From assembly GCA_020796225.1 (NCBI GenBank), contig CM036754.1, positions 67,882,000 to 67,945,999 of the forward strand: a DNA stretch of 64,000 nt, read 5' to 3'. A model generated the notes under the pieces. That model searched no databases. It had not been told where the DNA came from and worked only from the letters and a program-made list of their open reading frames with translations. The stretch comes from Arion vulgaris (taxonomy: Eukaryota > Mollusca > Gastropoda > Stylommatophora > Arionidae). How positions within the stretch are numbered: the first letter of the stretch is position 1; each line of letters begins with the position of its first letter. This document shows, piece by piece, positions 37,201 through 51,500 of the stretch. The position numbers and the translations under genes are program-made.

Positions 37201-40200
37201 TATCACACACACACACACATATCTGCCACAAGATGGTTGGTGGCTGACTTACCATTGTCATAGTCATACGATCTATCTCATGCTTGTCTTTAGTCTTGTG
37301 TTGTCTGAATGGACTGTGTCTGAGGACAGAATTACAAGCAACTACATGATAGTAGTTGTCAAAAGGATAAACTAATGAACAACACACACACACACACACA
37401 TAAATCAAGTCAAGCAAGAAGGTTATTGCACACAAGATGTAGGTAGTGTTGTATAGAAATAAGCTTTCAGTAACACTTTCCTTCCATTCTTTTTCAGTAA
37501 CATTAACACTTTTTTCTCCTGCTGAGAAACACTTCCATCTGCCCTCCCAGCTGAGCAACACTTGCAACTTCACTTCTCCACTGGGCAACACTTCCATCTC
37601 CCTTCCCCACTGAGCAACACTCGCAACATCTCTTACTCCAAATGAGCAACACTCACATCTCTTACTCCAATGAGCAACACTTGCAACTTCTCTTACCCTT
37701 TGAGCAACTTGTAAAGCATGCAGCCAAAAGAGAACCAGTCTGCACTGGAATCATATGCTGCTCCTTTCAGTAGAACCTCAGGTGCCATGTAGCCATGAGT
37801 TCCACTGTAACAATGTGTTCAACATGTAAATTATTATCAATATGAGTTTTATCAATATGAGATTTATCAACATCTTCTTCTTTCTTCTGCATTCTCACTA
37901 GATTGGGATTTGGATTCTCTAATAAAGGCAGCTGTCTGCCTCAGATTATCAGCCACGAAATACAGTTTGTCTTGGGCGCTGGTGTAAGTATGGCTATCTG
38001 GTCCCTTCTGGACAGTTGGTAATATACATCGTCCTTGTTGTATTTTGGGTGTTCTTTATCCAACTTTGATATGTAGTGCCCTTTGGTGATGGTTTTTGCT
38101 TCTTCATAGCTGACCAGGTTGTCATATTGGGGCATTCCTGTTTCCTCTTTAGCCAGTCTGTCAGCATCTTCATTTCCATTGATCTTCCAGTCTGAGGGTA
38201 TCCACTGGATTACTACCCTCTCAGAATCATGGGACAACTTGACCTGAGATCACTTGGTTCTGTGTTCCTTTCAGATTTCAGTGCTGAGATGGTAGACAAT
38301 GTGTCAGTCAAAAGCACTATTTTTCCATGTATTTGGTTCATAAGCTTATCAACATAAGACAGAGATTATCACGCAAGTTTGACTAGACAGGAAGACAACT
38401 AGTAAATCTATACAATAAATTATGGGACCCACTAGCTAAAAGCACACACACCCATACATGACTTGTCTGATTGGTTACTTACACACTTGCATGAGGTTTC
38501 TTCTTGGAGAAGTCACAAGCTAAACCCAAATCAGAGATCCTGACATGCCCATTCTCATCCAACAATATGTTAGCTGGCTGCAACCAAGAGAGAAGAGAAA
38601 CTCAAAGTTAGTTCTATATATTATCATCATTTCTGGTTCTAACTCTGGGACTAAATAACACTCTATAATTATACAACACAATCTTTCTCCCCACATTATG
38701 CTATCAGTGCCAAACCTGGACGTTGACATCAAATGATAGAGTCACGACAGAGATGAAGTGTCTATACAGAATGCTGGGAGTATCAAGAAGAGACAGGTTT
38801 AGAAATGAAAACATCAGGAAAACAGAGGGTGCAACATCAGTAATGAACTTCATCAAGAACCAACAAATTAAATGGTTCGACCACATAAGCAGATATTATC
38901 AATAGATAGTGAACCTCAAAGAGCAATGCTACTCAGATATAGTGGATACAAAGCAAAAAAAAGTCATCAACACAATAGCTGGACTCCAGAAATAATAGAG
39001 ACAGTAAAAGACACCATGTATGAAGTGCATGCAACTGTCGGTTGTAGTAATCTCTTCTTATCCTGATGTTGTGAGGAAGAACAGGATTAGAGAAAAGAAG
39101 AAGAAAGAAGATCATTGTATATAATATGGTAGCTGTGTCCACACCAGGTATTGACCAAACCAGACCAGTCCAGTCATTGACCAGACCATTGACCAAACCA
39201 GATGAGGCATTGACCAGACCAGGCATTGACCAGACCAGGCATGGATCAGACCAGACCAGGCATTGACCAGACCAGACTAGGCATTGACCAGACCAGGCAT
39301 TGACCAGACCAGGACCAGAGCAGATATTGACCAGACTAGGCATTGACCAGACCAGGCATTGACCAGATATTGACCAGACCAGGCATTGACCAAACCAGGA
39401 CCAGAGCAGATATTGACCAGACCAGGCATTGATCAGACCAGGCATTGACCAGACCAGATATTGACCAGACCAGGCATTGATCAGACCAGACCAGGCATTG
39501 ACAAGACCAGACATTAACCAGACCAGACATTGACCAGACCAGGCAAAGACAACAATTCTGATAATGAAGAGCATAATACAGTAACATATCATTGTAGTTT
39601 ATTGAACTCAAGTTGTTCAGTGCTAGATAAACAAGTCCGTAACTACATAAGAATACAAGTCAGAAAGAATAAATAAAGAGATAGAGCAATCTCTGAGTTG
39701 TTAGAGAGATGTGGTTGAACAGAAGAAATGCTGAAATCTCATAATAACTAAACATTCACATCATCATCAAGGTGCGTATCCTTTATAGGACGTTGCTCTC
39801 TTTGCAGCACATCTGAAATTCACTCTGTCTCTTGCCAGTTCACCCACTTGCCGATGGTCATGTTCATGGTTTCTTTAATATCTTGTACCCATCTTCTTCT
39901 TGGTCTGCCTCTGCGTCCTGGAACCCTGCCCTCTAGTATTGTTCTTTCCAGGCCATCGTGATGCTTGATGTGACCAAAGTATGTAATTTTTCTGTATAGT
40001 ATGTTGTTTTTCAGCCAATTCTCTTTAACATTTAGTTATTAAAACATTCACATAGATCACATATCTACAGATATCTGTAGCAAGTTCTCTGTAACATAAA
40101 GATAAGCTGCTCATCTCTCTCTCAACAGGTACTTGAGTCGTTCCCCTGTGTGGAATGATAAGTATATTTCTTCAGAGATCCCGAATCTCAATGTAAGTGA

Positions 40201-42491
40201 CATCAAGTTCCTAGTCCTATCATAAACAGACAATATAACATAGATGCTATGTTCAAGTTGAGAACATAAAAGAAGTCACGGAGGTTGATAATCAATAAGA
40301 GTAGGAGGCTACAGAGTGACTGTCAATGTAAAATTCATTAAAAATATTGAAATCAAATTCCTACAAAAATCTCACTATCTTCAAAATTACATATGGGATC
40401 CTCGCTGGTGCTATAAAGGTTGTGCTCTGCAGTTGAGATCTTCCTATGTAAGGAAGAGATTTGGGCACACATGGTTGTTCATTGAAGTGCAATGATGATG
40501 GTCCAATCAATCGATCTATATACCCTTTTCATCAAGGTGCGTATCTTTATAGGACGTTGCTCTCTTTGCAGCGCATCTGAAATTCACTCTGTCTCTAGCC
40601 AGTTCTTCCACTTCGTCAATGGTCATATTCATGGTTTCTTTAATATCTTATAGCCATCTTCTTCTTGGTCTGCCTCTGCGTCCTGGGACCCTGCCCTCTA
40701 GTATTGTTCTTTCCAGGCCATCGTGATGCTTGATGTGACCAAAGTATGTAATTTTTCTGTATAGTATGTTGTTTATCAGCCAATAATCTATATATACAGA
40801 CTCATATATACATCACATACCTTCAGATCCATACAGATGACACACATCATATACCTTCAGGTCCCAACAGATCACATACCTTCAGATTCCTACAGCCCGT
40901 ACACAACATACCTTCAGATCCCTACAGCTACCACATACCTTCAGATCCCTACAGCCCATACACAACATACCTTCAGATCGATACAGCCCATACACAACAT
41001 ACCTTCAGATCCCTACACCCGTACACAACTTCTTCTTCATCGAACATTCCTCATCGAACACTTATTAACCACTCTGAGTGATGTGTATGTGATCTGAGCC
41101 TAAGAGATATCGTACGTTGTACCAGTTATGCACCTACAAGTAGGCCAACACATTCGATTTATGCGACACTTTTATTTACTAGGGTAGCTTCCCTAGGTCC
41201 CTACATCAGTTGCCTCTTACGACATGTCTTGTAGGTTGCAGTAGTACTATTCTTTGCTTCCTTGCAGGCTGCAGCACCACAAGGACACCATACACAACAT
41301 ACCTTCAGATCCCTACAGCTCACATACCTACTATCCCAACAGATGACATACCTTGAGATCCCTATAGACCACAAACCGACTGTGCATATGTTCTAGGCCA
41401 AGGATGATCTCCGAAGCATAAAACCTGACTTCCTTCTCGGTAAAAACCCCATGCTGTGACAGATGATAATGTAGGTCACCTCCGTTCATCAGATCCAGGA
41501 TAAAACACAGTTTCTCTGGGGTTTGAAATGCATATGTCATGCATACAATGAAAGGACTACCTTCCTGTAATCATAAAGAGAATACAGAGACAATCAATCA
41601 ATGAAATGTGTATGTCATGCATACAATGAAAGGACTACCTTCCTGTAATCATATAGAGAGAATACACAGACAATCAATGAATGAAATCAATCAATAGTGC
41701 TTTGCAGCAGGTTGCCTAACATCATGCTATACTGATATACCTATGCTCTTACTCAAATGAAGAACATGGACAGACAACTGGCTGTACTAGTCAAACAACA
41801 TTTTTGTCACTCCTTATGGTGAATTCAGAAGTAACCATGATGCCTAATATGGCATGCCTGATTTTTGCTTGAAAGATTCCTTTCCCTTATCACTAGTGTC
41901 CCTCGACATTCAGTCGAGCTGTACTCCAAATTTAAATGTACTTGTAGTTTAGATCCCCAAGTGAAGGATCACTGTTTCCTGTAGTCCAACCGTGCACCAA
42001 GTGCATATCCATAATTTTTTACTCAAGCTGGCCTCGAACCCCAGAATTGACATGGCATGTGCTCACTAGTGTAGTGTGTTATCAACTTGGCTTTTGGTGA
42101 CCTTGGCTCTCGGTGACCTTGGTTCTCTGTGACCTTGGTTATCATGATAGCCCCAATAACATTTTAAACAGTGGGACTTGACAAAGGGTGATTACCTGTT
42201 GGAGTTACACTGCATTCAACTTGTGAGGTGGAGATGGCACCTTATCAATCAATCAATCAATCAATCAAATGTATAAAAGAAGATACCAATGTATGTAATA
42301 TCATATTGTGAACACAGAAATCATGATAAATAACAAAAACAAGTCAGAAGTTAATGTTGAACATAACAAGTCGCTAAAGAAGGACAAGTCAAACAAAGTA
42401 ATAAGTAGAAAATATATCAGTAAATTAGATGTTGATAAGTAGCCAGCACTAATAGACCCCTGATTGCACAACCAGTGATTATTGTCCAGCT

Positions 42492-42526
<35 letters not shown>

Positions 42527-45500
42527 TAGTAACTATGAAAACTAGAAATTCAACAAAACATAATGGTTTATAGCTTGAACTGATATCATAGATATCTTAT
42601 AAGAATATCTTATTGTTTGTCAATAGAAGAAAATTGAATCATCAATATTGCAATGATGACAAATGAAGAGCTTAGAGGGGGAAAAGGACATATCCCATAT
42701 TTGTAAAGTTCTGAGAAAACATCATTTAAAGTTTATTGAGTGCATGAAATCTTCATCTTAGCTTCAATAACACAAATAAAAATGTTGGGTCTATTCCACA
42801 ACAAAGAACTTTTGAGTGTACATACTACATGGTTTCAGCTATCGTATTATGAACAAAAACTCATTTTCATGGAAGAGTGGATAGTCCTTTTTTCCACTAA
42901 GCTCTTCAAATGATAAGATGAATGATAAGATGAATGATAATTGAACAACGTTGATGATATAAATCTTCTTCTAGTCCAACAATCTAATTTCTTCTGGACT
43001 TAATTATTGTCACAAATTTATTCATCAATGATTCAACTCCCCTCCCTTCCTCCTCCAGAATACCCAACAACAGACAACAACAATGAAATGAGTTTGACAA
43101 TGCACAACATAAATTTCTCATTAGCCAATGGAAACCACCAAATTGTTACAACTAAGCCACCAGTCTACTACACAATCACTTTGACTGTTAGCTGTGCGAA
43201 GGCATGACCAAGTTGCTACAACTAAGCCACCAGTCTACTGCACAATCACTTTGACTGTTAGCTGTGCGAAGGCATGACCAAGTTGCTACAACTAAGCCAC
43301 CAGTCTACTGCACAATCACTTTGACTGTTAACTGTGCGAAGGCATGACCAAGTTGCTACAACTAAGCCACCAGTCTACTGCACAATCACTTTGACTGTTA
43401 ACTGTGCGAAGGCATGACCAAGTTGTTACAACTAAGCCACCAGTCTACTGCACAATCACTTTGACTGTTAACTGTGCGAAGGCATGACCAAGTTGTTACA
43501 ACTAAGCCACCAGTCTACTGCACAATCACTTTGACTGTTAACTGTCAAGGCATGACCAAGTTGCTAAACTAAGCCCAGTCTACTATGCAATCACTTTGAC
43601 TGTTAACTGTGTGATTAGATGTTATTTTGGTATGTTGTTGCAACTACTACTATTACTACAAGCAGCGCAACCACCATTATATGAAGGAAAGTCATGAATA
43701 TATTTTCGAACCACAATGTAACATCATCATCATCAGGTGTGTGTCGGTGCGTAGTGATCACGGATCTTCACAAATCTCTGTCTTTGGTGTTTGCTAACAT
43801 CTCAGATGTTTCCATGCCATGAAGTCAGGCTATCCAGAATTTTCTCTCTATCTTTCTCTGTCTCGCCTATCCACAATTTTACCAGTTGTTACAATGTGTT
43901 CTAAACCTTCCTTTCTCATCACGTCTGAAAAATGATGACTGCCTCTTTTTAAAATTGATAATAAGCTTACTCTGTGTCTTGGTCTCATTCAACACCTCCA
44001 CATTCTTCATTTTAGCAGTCCATGGCATTCTCATCAATGTGACATAGTGGAGCAATATGGTGTATGTCTTAGATTTTTAATTTGATCAAATGGCACATGA
44101 TGGTGGCTGACACGCTCAAGGTCACTCGACTGTCTTTACTTCCCAGCATTTCTCTAACAACTAATGGAGGTTGAGTCAATCTGTGAGCAGTTGCAGTCTG
44201 GACAAAATCCCACTTCAACTAGGACATATGATTCTTGTACGAGGTGGCTATGAAGCAAGTCCACTAAACAGTCTGCTGCTACAGTGACTCTTGGATTACA
44301 ATACAGACAATATATAATGACTATATGACATGTAGGAGGGAGGGATGGAGAATGAATGAGAAAAGAAGAAATACTGAATTCTAGAAACATCTGGTCGGCA
44401 TTTCTGTCACAGTGCAATAATCAACATTCATGGAAATCGTTCATATCGATATCATCAAGTCTCAATATTCAATCAAATAAGAATGACAAATCTCAACATC
44501 AAAGATATGAAACAAAATGTTCACTTTAATTAATAAAAGCAAACAGAAAGAAATCCAAAACAAAAATGCAACTTTCTGAACTTGAGTTATCTTCCCGTAA
44601 CAATGGGCAGACAACTACAAGTTACAGAATCAAACTATTTCTTACAAGATAAATATTTGAGCTACGGCGCACCTAGAGAGGAGAGAACAATATACATATC
44701 AGTGTACATCTTACGAGAAGGGGTGAGAGAGAGAGAATGTGACACCATCCTTCTTTTATCTTGATCTCCATGGCATAATACACACAAAATGTAAACTATG
44801 TCAAGTGGTATGTGTGATGCTGACTATGGAATGTCAGAGGTATTTATGATGCATCTTATGTCAGAGGTATTTATGACAATGACTAATATATATCAGGGAG
44901 GGGGATTTGGTATCTGTGACATTGGTCGACATGCCATGCGCGCCTTAATCTCCACAAAAAACTCGATTCACAAACAATTTGGAATGTTCTGGTGATTTGT
45001 CAGTGATTCCTAATCTTAGAGTAGTTGAGATCAAGTTCCTAGTCCTAGCAGAGATACAAAAAATTAGGTGTGTTGTTCAAAACGCACAAGACAAAGAAAT
45101 CATTACACAATTGAAATTGAGATAAAAGTAGGTGTGTCAAAGTGCAGATACAGTCTAGTCTACTTTTGGCACAGCACAGCCTACTTTGGGCATAGCACAG
45201 CCTACTTTAGGCATAGAGAAGCCTACTTTAGACATAGCGCATCCTACTTTAGGCATAGCACAGCCTACTTTAGGCATAGGGAAGTCTACTTTAGACACAT
45301 CACAGCCTACTTTAGGCATAGGGCAGCCTACTTTTGGCATAGTATACCTTACTTTTGACATTGCATGCCCTACTTTTGGCATAGAGCAACCTGCTTTAGA
45401 CATAGGATGGTCTACTGTTGGCATAACATCTACTTTAGGCTAGCATCTGCTTAGGCCTAGCACAGTCTGCTTTAGGCATAGATCAGGTCTGCTTCCCTTG

Positions 45501-48500
45501 AGAAAGACATATCCACAAATGCCGAGTGATAGATTGATCAAATGGGTACACTAGATTGAAGATAGAAGAAATTGATGACTACAAGATACATGTATATATT
45601 TTCTTGTAACATGTCAGACATTTACTTTGATATCAACAGCAGCCACACATCTTGCTGTGACAGAGACAGCAGCTACATATCTTACTGTGACAGAGACAGC
45701 AACCACCACATCTTGCTGTGACAAAGACAGCAGTCACATCTTGCTATGACAGAGACAGCAGCCACAAAACCTTGCTGTGATAGAGACAGCAGTCACGCAT
45801 CTTGCTGTGACAGAGACAGCAGCCACACATCTTGCTGTAAACATCAACAGCAATCACCACATCTTGCTGTGACAAAGACAGCAGTCACACATCTTGCTGT
45901 GACATCGACAGCAACCACCACATCTTGCTGTGACAAAGACAGCAGTCACCACATCTTGCTGTGACAAAGACAGCAGTCACACATCTTGCTGTGACAGAGA
46001 CAGCAGCCACACATCTTGCTGTGACATTGACAGCAACCACCACATCTTGCTGTGACAAAGACAGCAGTCACCACATCTTGCTGTGACAGAGACAGCAGCC
46101 ACACATCTTGCTGTGACAGAGACAGCAGCCACACATCTTACTGTGACATCGGCAGCAATCACCACATCTTGCTGTGACAAAGACAGCAGTCACCACATCA
46201 TGCTGTGACAGAGACAGCAGCCACACATCTTGCTGTGACAGAGACAGCCAGCCACACATCTTGCTGTGACATCGACAGCAACCACATCTTGCTGTGACAA
46301 AGACTACACACATTGTTATAGACAAAGTCATACTTTCATTTTATTACCAAAATATCAGTCTCTCTTGTATGTATCTCTAAACAAATGGTCTAAATATGAA
46401 AGATTGACTTCATTGCACTGGCTTTCCCCATATGGTTCCATCCCTGTCAGCAACGATGGCACACCAAGAGTGTTGCACAAAGTACAAACTCTGTAGCTCC
46501 TACAACAATTCTATGAATCTCATGATAAAAAAATTGCACATGTGACTCAGTCTGGATTTGAACCCACAACCTACAGAACGACAGGCAAATGGCTTAACCA
46601 CTCAGTTCGCCATTGAGATGTATGTAAGTGTATGTGTACAGTAGATGCCCATATGGTGACAGACAGTGATATAAACACAGTGTATGTACACACACACACA
46701 CATACATACATACATACATACATACATACATACACAGCGTATGACTGAGACATATATATAGATAAAGCTTACCCCTGTACTGACTAACGACAACATGATT
46801 CTTTCATTGAGAGCTAATGTCTCACCACCCTTCATCTTGATTCTCTTCTTGTCTAAGCACTTCATTGCATACCTGATTTGTGATATCAGACAAACAGACA
46901 ATACTTCAATGTATACAAGACAAAAAAAGACATAGATGAGTAAAAAAAAATATTGCAACAGATATAACACCATACACATGAAACTGTCATAGATGACAAT
47001 ATAGAATACATGACTTGATAATATCAAATACATACTAAAGGCATGCTCGGATACAGCGCCTGGGCTTGATGGTGTTCGGTACAGTCACATAAAATGTCTG
47101 GAGGACAAAGGACTTGCTGAATTATGCAAGCTTTTCAATAAAAGTATCCATACTGGCACTATTCCTGATAATTGGCTTCACAGATATCTGAGACCCTTGC
47201 CTAAACCTGGAAAAGACCTCACTAGCACAAATGGATATAGAATTATTACCTTGCAAAACACTGCCGGCAAACTGCTTGAAAAATTTATAGCCCATAGAGT
47301 TTCACTTATAATGGAGACAAATGGTTTTTTCCTTACACTCTCGGCGGCTATTGTTCAGGAAAGGACACCGTGTGCAATGCAGCGGTTTTTGCATATGATG
47401 TGTATGAGGGGTTTCAGATGGAGATGGAAACAGCAGCGTCTGCCATTGATCTGCAAGACGCATATAACAATGTCTCTTACAACATTATCATTATTGGCAT
47501 TGATGGCTTTGTCAGATGCAGAACCAGATCAGCGTGGACTTCCCAACAAAACGGGAGCACACTTAATGAGGACTGTGGCCCCTACAAGATAATAACATTG
47601 AGCATGACTGGAGATCACTGCTACCTCCAGAGCTGTCTTGTTGGTGCCTGAGCAACAGGCAAATCATACGATTAAGGGGGGATTCGGGTCTTGAAAATCA
47701 AGAATCTATTTTCGTTGTTTTCATATTAATATAAAATTTGTATAAGCATTTTGAAAGAGTATGACTTAGAATAGTAGAAAAAATTAGTAAAAAAAATATG
47801 TCAAAGTGTTGCCATGGAAACAATACAAAATGGCCGCAAAAGAAAATTTCAAATCCTAAGGCTCTGAATCTAATGAATGTAAATGAATTCTGTTTTCACT
47901 CTAAGTTGCGCAATTGTAATATCTAAAATATTACACATGATTTTTAGGATATATTAAATATTTAATTTTTATAAATTTTTGGTAAAAATTCCCTCAAAAT
48001 ATGGTTAAAAAAGCTGTTTTTGGAGGGTGTGTTTACAGAAAAATTCATAAAAAATGCAATATTTAAGGTAGATCTATCCTCAGGAAGGCTATAATTGTTA
48101 ATATAGTTCCCAGCTTAATTTAAACCACACAGTTACACTTAATAAGGTTTAAAAAATTATCTGATGAAAATTTTTTTTTCTTTAATATGCAAATTAGATT
48201 ACAATATGGCCGCCGTTACTAAAAATAGATACTTTTTCAAACAAGATTACTCAGGAGCCAATTGTTTGAAAGCCTTCATTTTAGCATACATGTTCGCAAC
48301 AGTCAGTTGGTTAATGTGAAGTAAAATATTTGAATTTCATAAAGAACTTTTTTAAAAAATGAATTTAAATGATATACCACTCCCAAAAGTGGTAAAATTT
48401 CCATCGATCAAACTTGCTTAAATTTAGGAAAATATAGCTATTTTTATTGGTTTGAGATTATTTTACTTCAGATTAAGCATTGCATATCTAAGAATATATG

Positions 48501-51500
48501 TGCCAAATTGCAAGTCAATTAGACAAAAAATGTTTGAGATATCATGTTTGAAAGTTTGACAACAACACAAAAATACAATTGACGGAAACTTGAAAAAACA
48601 AAAAATTTCCACTATTTTACTTACCAGAGTGCTACTAATGACCACCTGTTGTGTACATATCTCCTTCTCTGGCTTCTGTGGTATCTAGGAAGCCTTTTCT
48701 GATGGCTCTCAGTGTTTTCTTCTTTTCTGTGTTGCTTTTATTCGAATAGTGTCCTTGATTTTACAGCTTTCCACAGAATAGTATCCACTGGGAAGCCCAA
48801 GTTTAGAAAATCTCGCGTTTCTTCCTTGAATATTTGTTGCCACAGAATCTTCGTTTATTTGATCTACCAGACTTCTGTTTGTTACCCATTCTACTTTTAA
48901 TTAAATATGAATATCTAGCTATTATAATTTACCTTCCAAATAATGAATCAACGTTCGTTTCAAATGACAAAAGCAATGCCTCAAAAGTTTGAAAAAATAT
49001 TTTTACATTCAGAAATGTCCAGTGGTTTCATTTAGTCTCCATGAGAACTTTGGCGGGAATCTAACATTATTAGAGTAGTGTCCCTTAGTGGATATGTCAT
49101 CGTTCTTGTTATAAATCAATTTTCATAATTAAATCGCATTTTATGTGAAGGGGTGGAGTGTAGAAACATAGTAACTAAGTGTAAACAATGGTTGCTAAGG
49201 AAAATTGTGAGGAGGGTGATCACATAAACATGCATGTAATGAAAACACGAAGGCATTTAGACGTTCAAAAACAATTTGAAGTTGTAGTCAAATGCATGTA
49301 GTTTCTAAAAATGCAATAAAATAAAAATGGCAAATGTCATTTTTTTCGTCATTTGGTGAGGATAGATCTACCTTAATATATCCTAAAAAGGATCAGTAAT
49401 TTTGTAGATATTACAATTGCGCGCCTTAGAGTGAAAACAGAATTCATTTATATTCATTAACTTCAGAGCCTTAGGAATTTGAAATTTTGTGCTTGGCGGC
49501 CATTTTGTATTGTTTCCATGGCAAAGCGTTGACTTTTTTTTTTTTTCTACTATTCTAAGTCATAATCTTTCAAAATTGTTATACAAATTCTACATTAATA
49601 CCAAAGCAACGAAAATAGTTTCCAGACCAGAGTCCCCCCTTAACATATCAAGCTTGACTATGTTTCAAAGGATTACGTCTGGAAATCTGTGTGCGGAATG
49701 GATGGACAGCATTTGGCAGTCATATCTCAAGCGCATGACTTGGCTGTACAGACCTGGACATGCTGAAGTGGAGGGCAAGGAATGTTTTGACTTTCTTTCA
49801 AATAATGTCCGTATTAAAACTGACAAAAATATGGACAGAGCTAATGTTATCAATGCGATGCAGCTCATTCAAGTGATATGGGTGAGTTTCAGACAGTGGA
49901 ATTAGTGCAATAATTAGGACTTAAGTTTGGATATACCAGACAGTGTCATCTTCGTGGTAGAGAGAGAAGATATACTAATCAATTTCTCATAGGAATGGTG
50001 AGCAAGTGGACTTTGGAATGGCTGCTGCATTGAAGAATTGAGCACGCATGGGAATGCCCAATGTACCATGGTGTAGATCATATCTCTCTCCCTTGCGATC
50101 ACTGCCCAGACCGATGTACCAGATCTCACCATAAATTCTATTCATGTGGAAATCTGATTCATGCAGCCTTAGCATGGGTGTATTTTACGTCACATCTTCA
50201 GCACCATTTGGAGCTCTGGTGTTTATCCTTCGACGATGTATCCGGTTTCAGCCAGCGTTTACTCGGTTCGCTCTCTGTTCTGTAGCTATCTAGTGTTTTT
50301 TACGGTGTGGGGTAGCTAGCCCCACCCAACCTCCTTAGTCTTACGACATGCGTGGCAGGCAACAGTGGTTCTATTCTTTACACCCCAATTTGGGCCCGGT
50401 AACCACTCTGGCACTGTCGATCATATAACATAACAATACCTCAATGCAGACATGATGTGTTGACACAAACAGTAGCTCACATTTATAATCGACCACAGAG
50501 AGAACTAACTAGTAAAAAGATCAATATTGAGACAGATACAATCAAATACAGACAGACTAATAAGACTACTACCAACAGAGACAAATAAAAACATGAAAAT
50601 AAACACTACACAGAAAGAGAGAGAGATAGAAAGATTACAAAGAGAAATGTAAAGAGAAAAGATGAGACGAGAAACAATAGTCTTACTCACATTTTGCCGG
50701 TGTCTGCCTTCCTGCAACCATAGACTTCCCCAAATCCTCCCCTGCCAATGATCCTGTGTACACTGAAGTCATTCATTGTCAACTGTTTTAGAGAGAGAGA
50801 GAGATAATATACATTGTGTGTGTGTGCGATTTCTCTCTCTCTCAAGGATCACCTAAAAGACTGATGTACCCGATCTCTCCATAAATTCATTCATGTGGAA
50901 ATCTGATTCATGCAGCCTTAGCATGGGTGGGTTTCGTTACATCTTCAGCGCCATTTAGAGCTCTGGTGCTTATCCTTCGGAGATGTGTCCGGATTCAGCC
51001 AGCGTTTACTGGGTTCGCTCTCCGTTAGCCTTTGGCTGTCCCCAACCATTCTGCAAGGCAGCAGGTTGACTTCTACACATTTAGGAAATGTCCATCCGAT
51101 TTCGCCAAACCTGCTTAGTTGCCACTTACGACATGCGTGGCAGGTAACATTTTATTCTTTATACACCAAATTTAGGCCCCGGTAACCACTCGGGCGGTGT
51201 GTGATTCAATGAGCATCATTTGATTGGTTGTACACATACAAATATCATATCAGGTGGAAGGGATATTCAATAATAAATATGGGATATGATACGGGAGGTA
51301 CAGTATGGGGAGAAGGAGCTATTATTGAGATAGATGGGGAGCCACATGAAATCAAGGGAAAGCATCATAAAAGCATCTAAAGTCTAAGAATTCAATTCAT
51401 GGCACTGGTTATACCCCATGTTACTTGGTAAACCCCATGCCCTCCGAAATGGCATGCCACCTGCCAAAATTACTGCACAAAGCACACACTCTGTAGCTTC

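Noticed and set aside
39336..39592. Tryptophan-rich minus-strand proteins
   Set aside because: Product of the 15-bp array; no codon is independent of the repeat.
45155..45443. Heptapeptide-repeat proteins on both strands
   Set aside because: Consequence of a 21-bp unit; open on both strands, with no start context or splice signals.
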